From the NCBI GenBank assembly GCA_046596415.1, contig JBKJML010000133.1:1-8305 (forward strand): 8,305 nt of DNA. Reading direction: 5' to 3'. Every line of letters starts with the position of its first letter. Positions within the stretch are counted from its first letter, which is position 1. Under the pieces are notes generated by a model. The model worked only from the letters and a program-made list of their open reading frames with translations. It was not told where the DNA came from and did no database searches. Origin of the DNA: JBKJML01 sp046596415. GTDB taxonomy: Bacteria > Actinomycetota > Thermoleophilia > Gaiellales > Gaiellaceae. Below, in pieces: positions 1-5,721 of the stretch. A program made the position numbers and the translations under genes.

Positions 1-285
1 GAAATCGCGACGTGCTTCGACGCGGTCGTGTCGTCCGAGGAGGTCGCGCGGGGCAAGCCGGCTCCGGACGTCTACCTCGAGGCGTCGAAGCGCCTCGGCT
101 TCGATCCGGAGCAGTGCGCCGCGGTCGAGGACTCCTCGAACGGTCTTCGCTCGGCGCACGCCGCCGGGATGCGGGTGATCGCGCTTCCGAACGACCACTA
201 TCCCCCGGCTCCGGACGCGCTCGCTCTCGCAGACGTCGTCCTCCGCTCGCCCACGGAGCTCACCCCCGAGGCTGTGGCCGGCTAG
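1..285 (+). CDS. HAD-superfamily hydrolase, beta-phosphoglucomutase/phosphatase-like, C-terminal part (5' end outside window)
   Basis: The visible 94 residues are the C-terminal half of a HAD-superfamily phosphohydrolase or phosphomutase. The frame is open from base 1, so the gene begins outside the window. HAD motif III is seen as GKPAPD, with its lysine at visible residue 19, and motif IV as VEDSSNG, with the Mg-binding acidic pair E43-D44. These are followed by the usual 'A..AGM.VIAL' strand of the Rossmann-like core. This combination is typical of the subfamily containing beta-phosphoglucomutase, phosphoglycolate phosphatase and sugar-phosphate phosphatases; the cap domain and the nucleophile motif DxDx[TV] are missing here. 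The substrate cannot be told. An internal ATG/GTG start around base 28 would lose nothing essential from what is seen, but the upstream residues continue the fold, so a partial gene is the better reading. The TAG stop overlaps the stop of the convergent fabF-like gene. Confidence 0.85.
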   Translation, partial: EIATCFDAVVSSEEVARGKPAPDVYLEASKRLGFDPEQCAAVEDSSNGLRSAHAAGMRVIALPNDHYPPAPDALALADVVLRSPTELTPEAVAG

Positions 286-1511
286 GCGACGCGACCGAGG
301 AGGACGCAGCCGTTGTGGCCGCCGAGCCCCATCGCGTTCGAGAGCGCGACATCGAGCTCGACCCGCCGCGCCACGTTCGGCACGTAGTCGAGGTCGCACT
401 CCGGATCGGGATGCTCGTAGTTGATCGTCGGCGGCAGCACGCCCTCGTGGAGCGCCCACACGCACATCATCGCCTCGATCGCGCCGGCGGCCCCGAAGCA
501 ATGCCCGGTCATCGACTTCGTCGAGGAGACCGCCAGCGAATAGGCGTGCTCGCCGAAGACCTGCTTGATCGCGCGCGTCTCCGCGAGGTCACCCTGCGGT
601 GTCGACGTGCCGTGCGCGTTGATGTAGCCGACCCGCTCCGGTGCGACGCCGGCGCGGGCGAGGGCCGAGCGCATCATCTCCGAGACGCCGATCGAGTCCG
701 GGTCCGGCTGCGCCAGGTGGTGGGCGTCGTTCGAGGCTCCGTAACCGAGCACCTCGGCGTACACCGTCGCCCCACGGGCCTGGGCCGCCTCGAGCTCCTC
801 GAGCACGAGCAGACATGCTCCTTCGGCCATCACGAACCCCGCGCGGGTCGCATCGAATGGCCGCGAGGCACGCGGCGGCTGCTCTTCCTCCGCGACGAGG
901 CCGCGCATCGCGCAGAAGCCGGCCAGGATCAGCGGGTGGATACAGGCCTCCGTCCCGCCCGCGAGCACGGCGTCGGCCGAGCCGCGCTTGATCAGCTCCG
1001 CGGCCTCGCCGATCGTGTGCGAGCCGGTGGCGCAAGCGGACACGACGGCGTAGTTGGGGCCACGGAAGCCGAGCGAGATCGCGACCTGACCGCTCGCGGT
1101 GTCGACGAGGACACTCGGGATGAAGTACGGCGAAACCCGGTCGGGGCCGCGCTCGCGCAGGATCTCCTGCTGCTCGACGATCCCCGGCAGGCCTCCGATC
1201 GCAGAACCGAGAATCACCCCGACGCGGGCGGGGTCGTAATCGGGGGAGCCGGCATGGGCCCAGGCCTCGCGCGCCGCGCCGACCGCGAGCAGCACGTTGC
1301 GGTCGAGCCGCCGCGCCTCCTTGTGGTCGACGACCGTCGACGCGTCGAAATCGTCGACCTCGCCGGCGATCCGCACCGGAAACCCCGACGCGTCGAAGGA
1401 GCGGATGAAGTCGATGCCGCTGCGGCCGGCCTTCGCCGCGGCCCAGGTCGAGGACGCATCGCCGCCGATCGGCGTGATCGCCCCCATTCCCGTCACCACC
1501 ACCCGGCGCAT
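282..1511 (-). CDS. fabF: Beta-ketoacyl-[acyl-carrier-protein] synthase II (FabF-type)
   Basis: This 409-residue protein is a thiolase-fold ketosynthase of the KAS I/II type, at the usual FabF length. It would condense malonyl-ACP with acyl-ACP to elongate fatty acids in the cytoplasm. The N-terminus RRVVVTGMGAITPIG is the family hallmark. The nucleophile is Cys160 in VVSACATGSHTIGEA, and the two catalytic histidines are His300 (INAHGTSTPQGD) and His337 (TKSMTGHCFGAAGA), with the conserved Lys332. The C-terminal gating loop reads MGLGGHNG rather than the common FGFGGTN, so the usual gatekeeper Phe is Leu. The ATG at 1511 is supported by the exact family N-terminus and by a TACGAT box 6 nt upstream, suggesting a leaderless transcript. 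No other fatty-acid genes (acpP, fabD, fabG) are in view, so an accessory KAS cannot be excluded. Confidence 0.93.
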   Translation of the reverse strand: MRRVVVTGMGAITPIGGDASSTWAAAKAGRSGIDFIRSFDASGFPVRIAGEVDDFDASTVVDHKEARRLDRNVLLAVGAAREAWAHAGSPDYDPARVGVILGSAIGGLPGIVEQQEILRERGPDRVSPYFIPSVLVDTASGQVAISLGFRGPNYAVVSACATGSHTIGEAAELIKRGSADAVLAGGTEACIHPLILAGFCAMRGLVAEEEQPPRASRPFDATRAGFVMAEGACLLVLEELEAAQARGATVYAEVLGYGASNDAHHLAQPDPDSIGVSEMMRSALARAGVAPERVGYINAHGTSTPQGDLAETRAIKQVFGEHAYSLAVSSTKSMTGHCFGAAGAIEAMMCVWALHEGVLPPTINYEHPDPECDLDYVPNVARRVELDVALSNAMGLGGHNGCVLLGRVA

Positions 1512-1517
1512 CGACCC

Positions 1518-1523
1518 ATCGTA
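1518..1523 (-). promoter_or_regulatory. -10 box (TACGAT) of the fabF-like gene, leaderless arrangement
   Basis: On the minus strand TACGAT is followed by six bases (gggtcg) and then the ATG at 1511. TAnnnT is the actinobacterial -10 consensus, and 6-7 nt to the start codon means transcription would begin at or next to the ATG. No Shine-Dalgarno precedes the ATG, and no convincing -35 hexamer is visible 16-18 nt upstream. Confidence 0.45.
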
Positions 1524-1558
1524 GTTAGGGATCCGTACTAGTTGGAAAGCAGAAGAAG

Positions 1559-1876
1559 GTGCGTGCTGCGCCCGCCACCGTCGAACGCGATCGGACGTCC
1601 GTGCGGCCGCGGCTCGTCTTCTTCACGTCGGAGGTATCCGGCCACTGCCGCAGGGTCGAGGGATTCCTCGCCCAGGTGCTCCAGCGCCGGCGCAATCACG
1701 GCACCTTCAAGCTCTACCGTGTCGATGCGTCACAGCGCCCGGATCTCGCAACGCGGTTCCGGATCGACGAGGTCCCGACGCTCATCGTCGTCGAAGGCCA
1801 TCACGAGCAGGCCCGGCTGGCGCAACCGCGCGGCTGTCGCGACATCGAGGCGCTGCTCGCACCCTGGCTCCGCTAG
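1559..1876 (+). CDS. Thioredoxin-fold protein with SxxC active site
   Basis: This 105-residue protein (91 if it starts at the in-frame GTG at 1601) looks like a single thioredoxin-fold domain. A first beta strand, RLVFFTSE, leads to SGHC (Ser27 to Cys30), at the position of the thioredoxin CxxC motif. An amphipathic helix, CRRVEGFLAQVLQRR, follows. Near residue 73 is EVPTLIVVEG, whose proline corresponds to the cis-Pro of thioredoxins. The N-terminal attacking cysteine is therefore Ser and only the second cysteine is kept, so classical dithiol-disulfide exchange looks impossible. Monothiol chemistry, glutathione- or mycothiol-type mixed disulfides, or a non-redox role are open. There is no signal peptide. 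The start is uncertain: AGAAGAAGG at 1551-1559 runs into the GTG at 1559 and is too close for a normal Shine-Dalgarno, and homology would suit GTG 1601. The gene sits 23 bp before the DNA ligase on the same strand. Confidence 0.7.
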   Translation: MRAAPATVERDRTSVRPRLVFFTSEVSGHCRRVEGFLAQVLQRRRNHGTFKLYRVDASQRPDLATRFRIDEVPTLIVVEGHHEQARLAQPRGCRDIEALLAPWLR

Positions 1877-1886
1877 CACCACCGGC

Positions 1887-1892
1887 TAGCCT
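1887..1892 (+). promoter_or_regulatory. -10 box (TAGCCT) of the DNA ligase gene, leaderless arrangement
   Basis: TAGCCT is followed by seven bases and then the GTG start at 1900. The box lies in the short gap after the thioredoxin-like gene, so the ligase can be transcribed on its own. There is no Shine-Dalgarno in the seven bases and no clear -35. Confidence 0.4.
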
Positions 1893-1899
1893 GCCGACG

Positions 1900-2904
1900 G
1901 TGCCCGGTCCGAACGTCCCCTTCCCGCCGATGGAGGCGCAGCTCGTCGCTGAGCTGCCGGCGGCCGGCGACTGGCAGTACGAGCCGAAGTGGGACGGCTT
2001 CCGCGGCGTGCTCGAGAACGACGGCGGCGAGCTTGCCCTCTGGAGCCGGAACGGCAAGCCGCTGCTCCGCTACTTCCCCGAGTTGCGCCCGCTCGGCGAC
2101 CTGCTCCCGCCGCACACGGCGCTCGACGGCGAAATCGTGATCGCATGTGACGGTCGGCTCGACTTCGACTTGATGCAGATGCGCCTTCACCCCGCCGAGA
2201 GCCGGATCAACCGGCTTGCGGGGGAGATCCCGGCCGACTACGTGGTCTTCGACGTGCTGCTCTGGGAAGGCGAGGAGCTCTGGCGACTACCGCTCGAGCA
2301 GCGCCGCACTCGACTGACCGGTCTCGCGAAAGGACTCCGCGTCTCGCCTGCCACCCTCGACCGCGACGAAGCCGTCGGCTGGCTCGCCACGCTCGAGGCG
2401 GCGGGGCTCGACGGCGTCGTCGCGAAGAAGCTCGCCTCGCCGTACCTGCCCGGCTCGCGCGACGCGGTCGCGAAGGTGAAAGAGCACAAGACCGCGGACT
2501 GCGTCGTCATCGGAGTTCGCTGGAAGGCGAAGCCCGATCGGATCGCGACGCTCCTGCTCGGCCTCTACCGCGAGGACGGCGGGATCGACTACGTCGGCTC
2601 GGCCGCGGTCGGCGCGAAGGTGCACGACGAGATTCGAACGCTCGTGCTGCCGCTCCTCGACACCGCATCGGACCGCCGTTTCTCGGAGCCGAACCGCTGG
2701 GGGACGGGAGAGCTCGAGGAGTCGCCGCTTCGGCCCGAGCTCGTGGCCGAGATCCGCTACGACAAGGTGCAGGGGAACCGCTTTCGCCACGGCACGCGCC
2801 TGCTGCGCTTCCGGCCCGACAAGGAGCCGGCCCAGTGCACCTGGCGCGAGGTACGCCCGCCGCGCAACCCGGGCGATCCGACCGTCGAGTCGCTCCTCTC
2901 CTAG
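1900..2904 (+). CDS. ligC: ATP-dependent DNA ligase, LigC-like (stand-alone ligase domain)
   Basis: This 334-residue protein consists of the nucleotidyltransferase and OB-fold modules of a minimal ATP-dependent ligase, the size of mycobacterial LigC. Motif I is YEPKWDGFR, with Lys30 as the adenylated nucleophile. Motif Ia is SRNGK (49-53), motif III LDGEI (75-79), motif IIIa YVVFDVLLWEG (114-124), motif IV LDGVVAKK (170-177, with Asp in place of the commoner Glu) and motif V VAKVKEHK (190-197). The OB fold follows from about residue 200, ending with the basic region RFRHGTRLLRFRPDKEP. It seals nicks using ATP after self-adenylation. The polymerase and phosphoesterase domains of full LigD are absent; a polymerase domain is encoded separately on the opposite strand immediately downstream, and the two stop codons overlap. 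GTG 1900 is chosen because PFPPMEA is the usual N-terminus and a -10 box lies 7 nt upstream; ATG 1930 is the alternative. Confidence 0.9.
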   Translation: MPGPNVPFPPMEAQLVAELPAAGDWQYEPKWDGFRGVLENDGGELALWSRNGKPLLRYFPELRPLGDLLPPHTALDGEIVIACDGRLDFDLMQMRLHPAESRINRLAGEIPADYVVFDVLLWEGEELWRLPLEQRRTRLTGLAKGLRVSPATLDRDEAVGWLATLEAAGLDGVVAKKLASPYLPGSRDAVAKVKEHKTADCVVIGVRWKAKPDRIATLLLGLYREDGGIDYVGSAAVGAKVHDEIRTLVLPLLDTASDRRFSEPNRWGTGELEESPLRPELVAEIRYDKVQGNRFRHGTRLLRFRPDKEPAQCTWREVRPPRNPGDPTVESLLS

Positions 2905-3911
2905 GGTTGCTTCTTCGCCCGGGAGGGCTGAACGCGCGGCGGCTCGCCCGGCAGCTTGGGGAAGTTCGGCGGATAGGGCGCCTCGCCGACACCTGCTGCC
3001 TCCTCGCGTTCGACCCATTCGAGCAACCACTCGAGCGCGCAAGTCGAGTCGTCGATCCCGGCCTGGAGGTCACCGAGCTCGGCGAAACGAGGCGGCATGG
3101 TGGCGAGCGTGAAGTCTTCGGTCTCGCACTCCTGCAGCTCGTCCCAGGTGACGGGCGCCGACACGGTCCCGTCGGGCCGCGCCCGAACCGAGTACGCGGA
3201 GGCGATCGTTCGGTCGCGGGCGTTCTGGTTGTAGTCGATGAAGACCTTCTCGCCGCGCTCCTCCTTCCACCAGGCCGTCGTCACAAGCTCCGGCAGCCGG
3301 CGCTCGACCTCGCGTGCGAACGCGAGCGCCGAGCGGCGCACGACCTGGAAGCCCCAGTGCGGCTCGATCCGGCAGGCGACGTGGACGCCACGGTTGCCCG
3401 AGGTCTTCGGGAAACCCGTGTAGCCGAGCTCGTCGAGCACCTCGCGAACGCACGCCGCCACCCGCTGCGCGTCGGCGAAGCCGGTGCCTGGCTGCGGGTC
3501 GATGTCGATCCGCAGCTCGTCGGGATGCTCGGTGTCAGTCCGGCGCGAGGGCCAGGGGTGGAAGTCGAGCGTGCCGAGGTTCGCAGCCCACGCCACCTGA
3601 GCCACCTCGGTCACGCAGAGCTCGTCGGCGTGCCTGCCGGACGGAAAGGTCACGCGCGCTGTCTCGATCCAGTCGGGCCGGTTGTCGGGGACGCGCTTCT
3701 GGTAGATCGCCTCGCTCTCCGCCCCGCCGGGGTGCCGCTTCAGCTGCGTCGGCCGTTCGTAGAGGGCCCGGACGATTCCGTCTCCGACCGAGAGGTAGTA
3801 GCGGACGAGGTCGAGCTTCGTCTCGCCGCGCGTCGAGAAGTAGACCTTGTCCGGGTTCGTCACCTTGACGATCCGGGAGTCGATCTCGAGCTCGACGAAC
3901 GGGCTGGCCAC
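2901..3911 (-). CDS. LigD-type polymerase domain protein (archaeo-eukaryotic primase-like, Prim-Pol/PolDom)
   Basis: This 336-residue protein is the stand-alone polymerase domain related to the N-terminal part of LigD, a member of the archaeo-eukaryotic primase superfamily. It begins with VTNPDKVYFST and LVRYYLSVGDGIVRAL, typical of the family. The metal-binding aspartates are Asp136 and Asp138 in LRIDIDPQPG, and the third is Asp226 in VFIDYNQN. The primase-type motif TSGNRGVHV (170-178) carries the catalytic histidine, and DFHPWPSR lies before the DxD motif. All catalytic residues are present, so it should be active in templated and non-templated nucleotide or ribonucleotide addition at gaps and breaks. 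A Pro-rich basic tail ends the protein; there is no ligase or nuclease domain. The start is GTG, with TAGCGT 7 nt upstream. Mycobacterial homologues of this type (Prim-PolC) are linked with LigC in base excision repair, and the neighbouring LigC-like gene fits that role better than Ku-dependent end joining, since no ku is seen here. Confidence 0.9.
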   Translation of the reverse strand: MASPFVELEIDSRIVKVTNPDKVYFSTRGETKLDLVRYYLSVGDGIVRALYERPTQLKRHPGGAESEAIYQKRVPDNRPDWIETARVTFPSGRHADELCVTEVAQVAWAANLGTLDFHPWPSRRTDTEHPDELRIDIDPQPGTGFADAQRVAACVREVLDELGYTGFPKTSGNRGVHVACRIEPHWGFQVVRRSALAFAREVERRLPELVTTAWWKEERGEKVFIDYNQNARDRTIASAYSVRARPDGTVSAPVTWDELQECETEDFTLATMPPRFAELGDLQAGIDDSTCALEWLLEWVEREEAAGVGEAPYPPNFPKLPGEPPRVQPSRAKKQP

Positions 3912-3918
3912 GGCGTGA

Positions 3919-3924
3919 ACGCTA
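3919..3924 (-). promoter_or_regulatory. -10 box (TAGCGT) of the polymerase-domain gene, leaderless arrangement
   Basis: On the minus strand TAGCGT is followed by seven bases (tcacgcc) and the GTG start at 3911. There is no Shine-Dalgarno and no obvious -35. It shares the 93-bp divergent gap (3912-4004) with the promoter of the ABC operon. Confidence 0.4.
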
Positions 3925-3935
3925 CTCGGCGTCCG

Positions 3936-3966
3936 TTGCTATGCGAAGTGAAGCGAGTGGTAGTGT
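3936..3966 (+). promoter_or_regulatory. Putative promoter of the amino-acid ABC operon
   Basis: TTGCTA (3936-3941) and TAGTGT (3961-3966) are separated by 19 bp in the divergent gap. TAGTGT fits the actinobacterial TAnnnT -10; the -35 match is modest and the spacing a little long. Transcription would start near 3973, giving a leader of about 30 nt that includes the Shine-Dalgarno. This is a tentative call from the bases alone. Confidence 0.3.
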
Positions 3967-3993
3967 CGCCTTTTCCGGGTCCAGCACCGACAC

Positions 3994-4000
3994 GAAGAGG
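3994..4000 (+). promoter_or_regulatory. Ribosome binding site of the substrate-binding protein gene
   Basis: GAAGAGG lies 4 nt before the ATG at 4005 and fixes that start in a frame that is open far upstream through the antisense of the polymerase gene. It is the clearest Shine-Dalgarno in the window; most other first genes here appear leaderless. Confidence 0.6.
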
Positions 4001-4004
4001 TCAT

Positions 4005-4874
4005 ATGCGCAAGCTCACCTTTGCCCTGCTCGCCCTCCTGGCCGCGCTCGCCGTGGCCGCGACTGCGAGCGGGCGCTCCGCCGCACCTGCGACTGCCACG
4101 GCGACGTGCGCCGCAGCCACCGTGAAGGAAGGCCAGCTCACGATCGGCACGGACAACCCCGCCTATCCGCCCTGGTTCGCGGGCGGCGAGCTCAAGGGCT
4201 CGAAGTGGAAGATCAACGACCCGGCGACCGGCAAGGGCTTCGAGTCCGCCGTCGCCTACGCGGTCGCAAAGCAGCTCGGCTACGCCAAGACGCAGGTGAA
4301 GTGGGTCTACACGCCGTTCGCCAAGGCCTACGCACCCGGCAAGAAGTCGTTCGACTTCGACATCAACCAGGTCTCGTTCACGCCTGCGCGGGCGAAGGTC
4401 GTCGCCTTCAGCTCCTCGTACTACAACGTGAACCAGGCGATCGTCGCGCTCAAGGGCAAGCCGCTCGCGAGCGTCCGCTCCGTGGCCGGGATCAGGAAGT
4501 ACAAGCTGGGAGCCCAACTCGGCACGACGAGCTACCAGTACATCGTCAAGACCATCAAGCCGACCAAGAGCCCGGCCGTCTACGACACGAACGACGCTGC
4601 CGTGGCGGCGCTCAAGAACGGGCAGATCGACGGCCTCGTCGTCGACCTGCCGACCGCGTTCTACGTGACCGCCGCGCAGATCGAGAACTCGAAGATCGTC
4701 GGTCAGTTCAAGTCGGTCGCAGGTGGCGAGCACTTCGGGATCGTGCTGCAGAAGGGCAGCCCCCTCGTCGGCTGCGTGAACCGGGCGCTCGCGACCCTGA
4801 AGCAGAGCGGGCAGCTGAACCAGATCCAGCAGATCTGGCTCGCGAAGGTCACCGGCGCGCCGGTGCTGAAGTAG
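4005..4874 (+). CDS. Polar amino-acid ABC transporter substrate-binding protein (SBP family 3)
   Basis: This 289-residue protein is the extracytoplasmic binding component of a polar amino-acid importer. A signal peptide is plain: MRK, a hydrophobic core at residues 4-20, and an Ala/Ser/Thr-rich stretch. The mature family-3 domain starts around residue 44 with LTIGTDNPAYPPW, followed by GKGFESAVAYAVAKQLG, the helix after the first binding loop. DFDINQVSFTPAR and VAFSSSYYNVNQA give the aromatic and acidic pocket residues, and QIDGLVVDLPTA is the second-lobe hinge region. No lipobox is seen: Cys35 sits in TATC, not L-[AS]-[GA]-C. Cys35 and Cys257 are the only cysteines, so they may form a disulfide joining the N-terminus to the C-terminal lobe. 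The true ATG is at 4005, fixed by its Shine-Dalgarno and signal peptide. The gene is first in an operon with the permease and ATPase. Specificity (Glu, Gln, Asp or basic residues) cannot be read. Confidence 0.9.
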   Translation: MRKLTFALLALLAALAVAATASGRSAAPATATATCAAATVKEGQLTIGTDNPAYPPWFAGGELKGSKWKINDPATGKGFESAVAYAVAKQLGYAKTQVKWVYTPFAKAYAPGKKSFDFDINQVSFTPARAKVVAFSSSYYNVNQAIVALKGKPLASVRSVAGIRKYKLGAQLGTTSYQYIVKTIKPTKSPAVYDTNDAAVAALKNGQIDGLVVDLPTAFYVTAAQIENSKIVGQFKSVAGGEHFGIVLQKGSPLVGCVNRALATLKQSGQLNQIQQIWLAKVTGAPVLK

Positions 4875-4878
4875 CACG

Positions 4879-5721
4879 CTGGACGGGAACCGCCGCTCGC
4901 GGATCCTGAGCCTCGAGGGCGGCGGCGCCGGACGCGCCGTCGCCCTCGGGCTCCTCAGCACGGTCGTCTTCTTCGGCGTCCTGGTCTACGTCGTCACGCA
5001 CTCCCCCGGCTGGCCGGAGGTGAAGGCGGCGTTCTTCGACGGCCAGAAGTTCCGCGACTCGTTCCCCGCGATCGCACGCGCCTTCCTGCTGAACGTCAAG
5101 ATCTTCTGCATCGCGGAGGCGTTCATCCTCGTCTTCGCGCTGCTCCTCGCCGTGCTACGCAGCCTGCCGGGGCCGGTGTTCTTCCCGGTTCGGGCGCTCG
5201 CGATCGCCTACGTGGACTTCTTCCGCGGCGTGCCGACGATCCTCGTGATCGCGCTGCTCGGCTTCGGCGTCCCGGGGCTCGCGATCGACGGCGTGCCGAC
5301 GTCCGCCACCTTCTGGGGAATCGTCTCGCTCGTTCTCATCTATACGGCCTACGTGTCGGAGGTGTACCGCGCGGGGATCGAGTCGGTTCACCCGAGTCAG
5401 GAGGCGGCGGCCCGCTCGCTCGGGCTGACGCGCGGCCAATCGATGCGCTTCGTCGTCGTCCCGCAGGCGGTGCGCCGCGTGATCCCGCCGCTTCTGAACG
5501 ACTTCATCGGCCTGCAGAAGGACTCGGCGCTCGTCGGCATCGTCGGCGCGGTCGAGGCGTTCAAGCAATCGCAGATCGAGGTTTCGGCCGACTTCAACTT
5601 CACCGCCTACCTCGTCGCGGCAACGATCTTCGTCGCCTTCACGATTCCGCTCGCGCGCTTCACCGACTGGCTCGTCAACCGCGACCGGCGCCGCCACGCC
5701 GCCTCGAGGCTCGCCACATGA
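4879..5721 (+). CDS. Polar amino-acid ABC transporter permease (HisM/GlnP type), probable CTG start
   Basis: This is the membrane permease of the importer, about 280 residues if read from CTG 4879. The MetI-like domain includes the membrane segments IAEAFILVFALLLAVL and ILVIALLGFGVPGLA, and others near the C-terminus. The cytoplasmic EAA loop that docks on the ATPase is SQEAAARSLGLTRGQ (175-177 for EAA). YVDFFRGVPTILV is the family signature before it. The first ATG/GTG/TTG in frame is GTG 5020, but it overlaps its only GGAGG and would cut off a clear extra membrane segment, VALGLLSTVVFFGVLVYVV (residues 21-39), encoded upstream. The frame is open back to the stop at 4867, and only ACG 4876, CTG 4879 and CTG 4906 are available. 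CTG 4879 lies 4 nt after the binding-protein stop, which suits re-initiation. The stop overlaps the ATPase ATG (ATGA). If GTG 5020 is the start, the protein is 233 residues. Confidence 0.87.
   Translation: MDGNRRSRILSLEGGGAGRAVALGLLSTVVFFGVLVYVVTHSPGWPEVKAAFFDGQKFRDSFPAIARAFLLNVKIFCIAEAFILVFALLLAVLRSLPGPVFFPVRALAIAYVDFFRGVPTILVIALLGFGVPGLAIDGVPTSATFWGIVSLVLIYTAYVSEVYRAGIESVHPSQEAAARSLGLTRGQSMRFVVVPQAVRRVIPPLLNDFIGLQKDSALVGIVGAVEAFKQSQIEVSADFNFTAYLVAATIFVAFTIPLARFTDWLVNRDRRRHAASRLAT
4915..4947 (+). promoter_or_regulatory. Strong GC-rich stem-loop just after the binding-protein gene
   Basis: The arm 4915-4928 (gagggcggcggcgc) pairs with 4934-4947 (gcgccgtcgccctc) in 14 consecutive pairs, one of them a G-U wobble, around a 5-nt loop (cggac). 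It begins 40 nt after the binding-protein stop and has no U-tract, so it is not a standard intrinsic terminator. In binding-protein-dependent operons such hairpins can protect the 3' end of the abundant binding-protein mRNA and lower permease expression. Here it would lie inside codons 13-23 of the permease if CTG 4879 is the start. The function is inferred; the pairing is seen. Confidence 0.5.

Noticed and set aside
12..1541. Open frame of about 509 codons on the + strand, antisense to the fabF-like gene
   Set aside because: It is extremely rich in Arg, overlaps a complete ketosynthase with intact catalytic residues and resembles no known protein; long antisense frames are expected at this G+C.
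1536..1542. TACTAGT palindrome in the fabF/thioredoxin gap as an operator or a -10 box for the thioredoxin-like gene
   Set aside because: It is a single 6-bp palindrome without a partner half-site, and neither its hexamer nor its spacing fits TAnnnT before either candidate start.
1900..3911. A broken full-length LigD gene
   Set aside because: The ligase and polymerase lie on opposite strands, each with its own start, promoter and intact motifs, so a frameshift or simple split does not explain the arrangement.
2835..4004. Long open frame running upstream of the binding-protein gene through the antisense of the polymerase gene
   Set aside because: The residues before 4005 are antisense composition; the signal peptide and Shine-Dalgarno fix the start at 4005.
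4915..4947. Intrinsic transcription terminator after the binding-protein gene
   Set aside because: The stem is strong, but no U-tract follows and the permease and ATPase must be transcribed through it; it is listed as a regulatory stem-loop instead.
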